Shown in pieces: positions 18,661 through 18,741 of a stretch of 18,741 nt of DNA. The stretch's first letter is position 1. Each line of letters opens with the position of its first letter. The position numbers were made by a program, and so were the translations under genes. Below the pieces are notes generated by a model that saw only the letters and a list, made by a program, of their open reading frames with translations, was not told the origin of the DNA and did no database searches. Origin of the DNA: Phoronis ovalis (lineage: Eukaryota > Phoronida > Phoronidae); NCBI GenBank assembly GCA_028565635.1, contig JAOXYB010017375.1, forward strand, positions 1-18,741, read 5' to 3'.

Positions 18661-18741
18661 CTATGCCCGGGGGGGGGGTACTCAAGGTTTTTTGACTACG
18701 GGGATGTGCCGCGGAACCCAATCCAAAATTTTAGCTTGTGG
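18661..18741 (+). repeat. Start of a dispersed repeat headed by a run of ten G
   Basis: A run of G (18669-18678) is followed by tactcaagg, then gactacggggatgtgccgc and a gaacccaatccaaaatttt stretch up to the window edge. This GC-rich block stands out sharply from its AT-rich surroundings. It resembles the ggggggtactc...gacggggatgt family I recall from several marine invertebrate genomes. It is cut by the window end. Confidence 0.5.

Noticed and set aside
1-18741. tRNA, rRNA, CRISPR, bacterial operon or mobile-element integrase
   Set aside because: I scanned for these and saw no cloverleaf, rRNA-like block, regular spacer array or Shine-Dalgarno-led genes; the window is intron-rich animal DNA.

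Overview
This is AT-rich metazoan nuclear DNA. Its genes are split by many GT-AG introns, it carries AATAAA-type poly(A) signals, and its introns hold repeat debris. Nothing in it looks bacterial, and there is no operon or CRISPR. A slowly evolving marine invertebrate fits best: the centriole gene keeps a vertebrate-like length of 656 residues in 17 coding exons. The frequent acatgta-type words and the type of repeats make me lean weakly towards a mollusc such as a bivalve. That is inference only.

Layout. (1) 1-1358, + strand: a short unidentified coding-like C-terminal end (3-125), a degenerate intron-type tandem repeat (222-690), then the last two exons (702-792 and 1193-1358) of a Tctex1/dynein-light-chain-family gene that enters from the left. 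(2) 2081-6747, - strand: a complete gene for an HD-superfamily metal-dependent phosphohydrolase of the bacterial COG4339 type, with five coding exons and an upstream 5' exon. It converges tail-to-tail with the Tctex1 gene. Its largest intron holds a 143-bp-period repeat and a decayed, unidentified coding-like relic on the + strand. (3) 7592-16724, - strand: a complete SASS6 (SAS-6) gene for the centriolar cartwheel protein. All 17 coding exons join in frame to 656 residues, with a poly(A) signal at 7513-7518. (4) 16725-18741: upstream DNA with a ~0.75-kb foldback element (long terminal inverted repeats, 17015-17760), nested inverted repeats, a CRE-like palindrome (18145-18184) beside a possible first exon on the + strand, and the start of a G-run-headed repeat at the window edge.

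Tctex1 and SAS-6 are both cilium/centriole-associated families, but this may be chance; the HD enzyme has no known link to them. I see no new multi-gene system. The points most worth a second look are the decayed coding relic at 3124-3670, the foldback element at 17015-17760, the bacterial-type HD enzyme with an upstream ORF in its 5' exon, and the run of seven frame-neutral exons that encodes most of the SAS-6 coiled coil.
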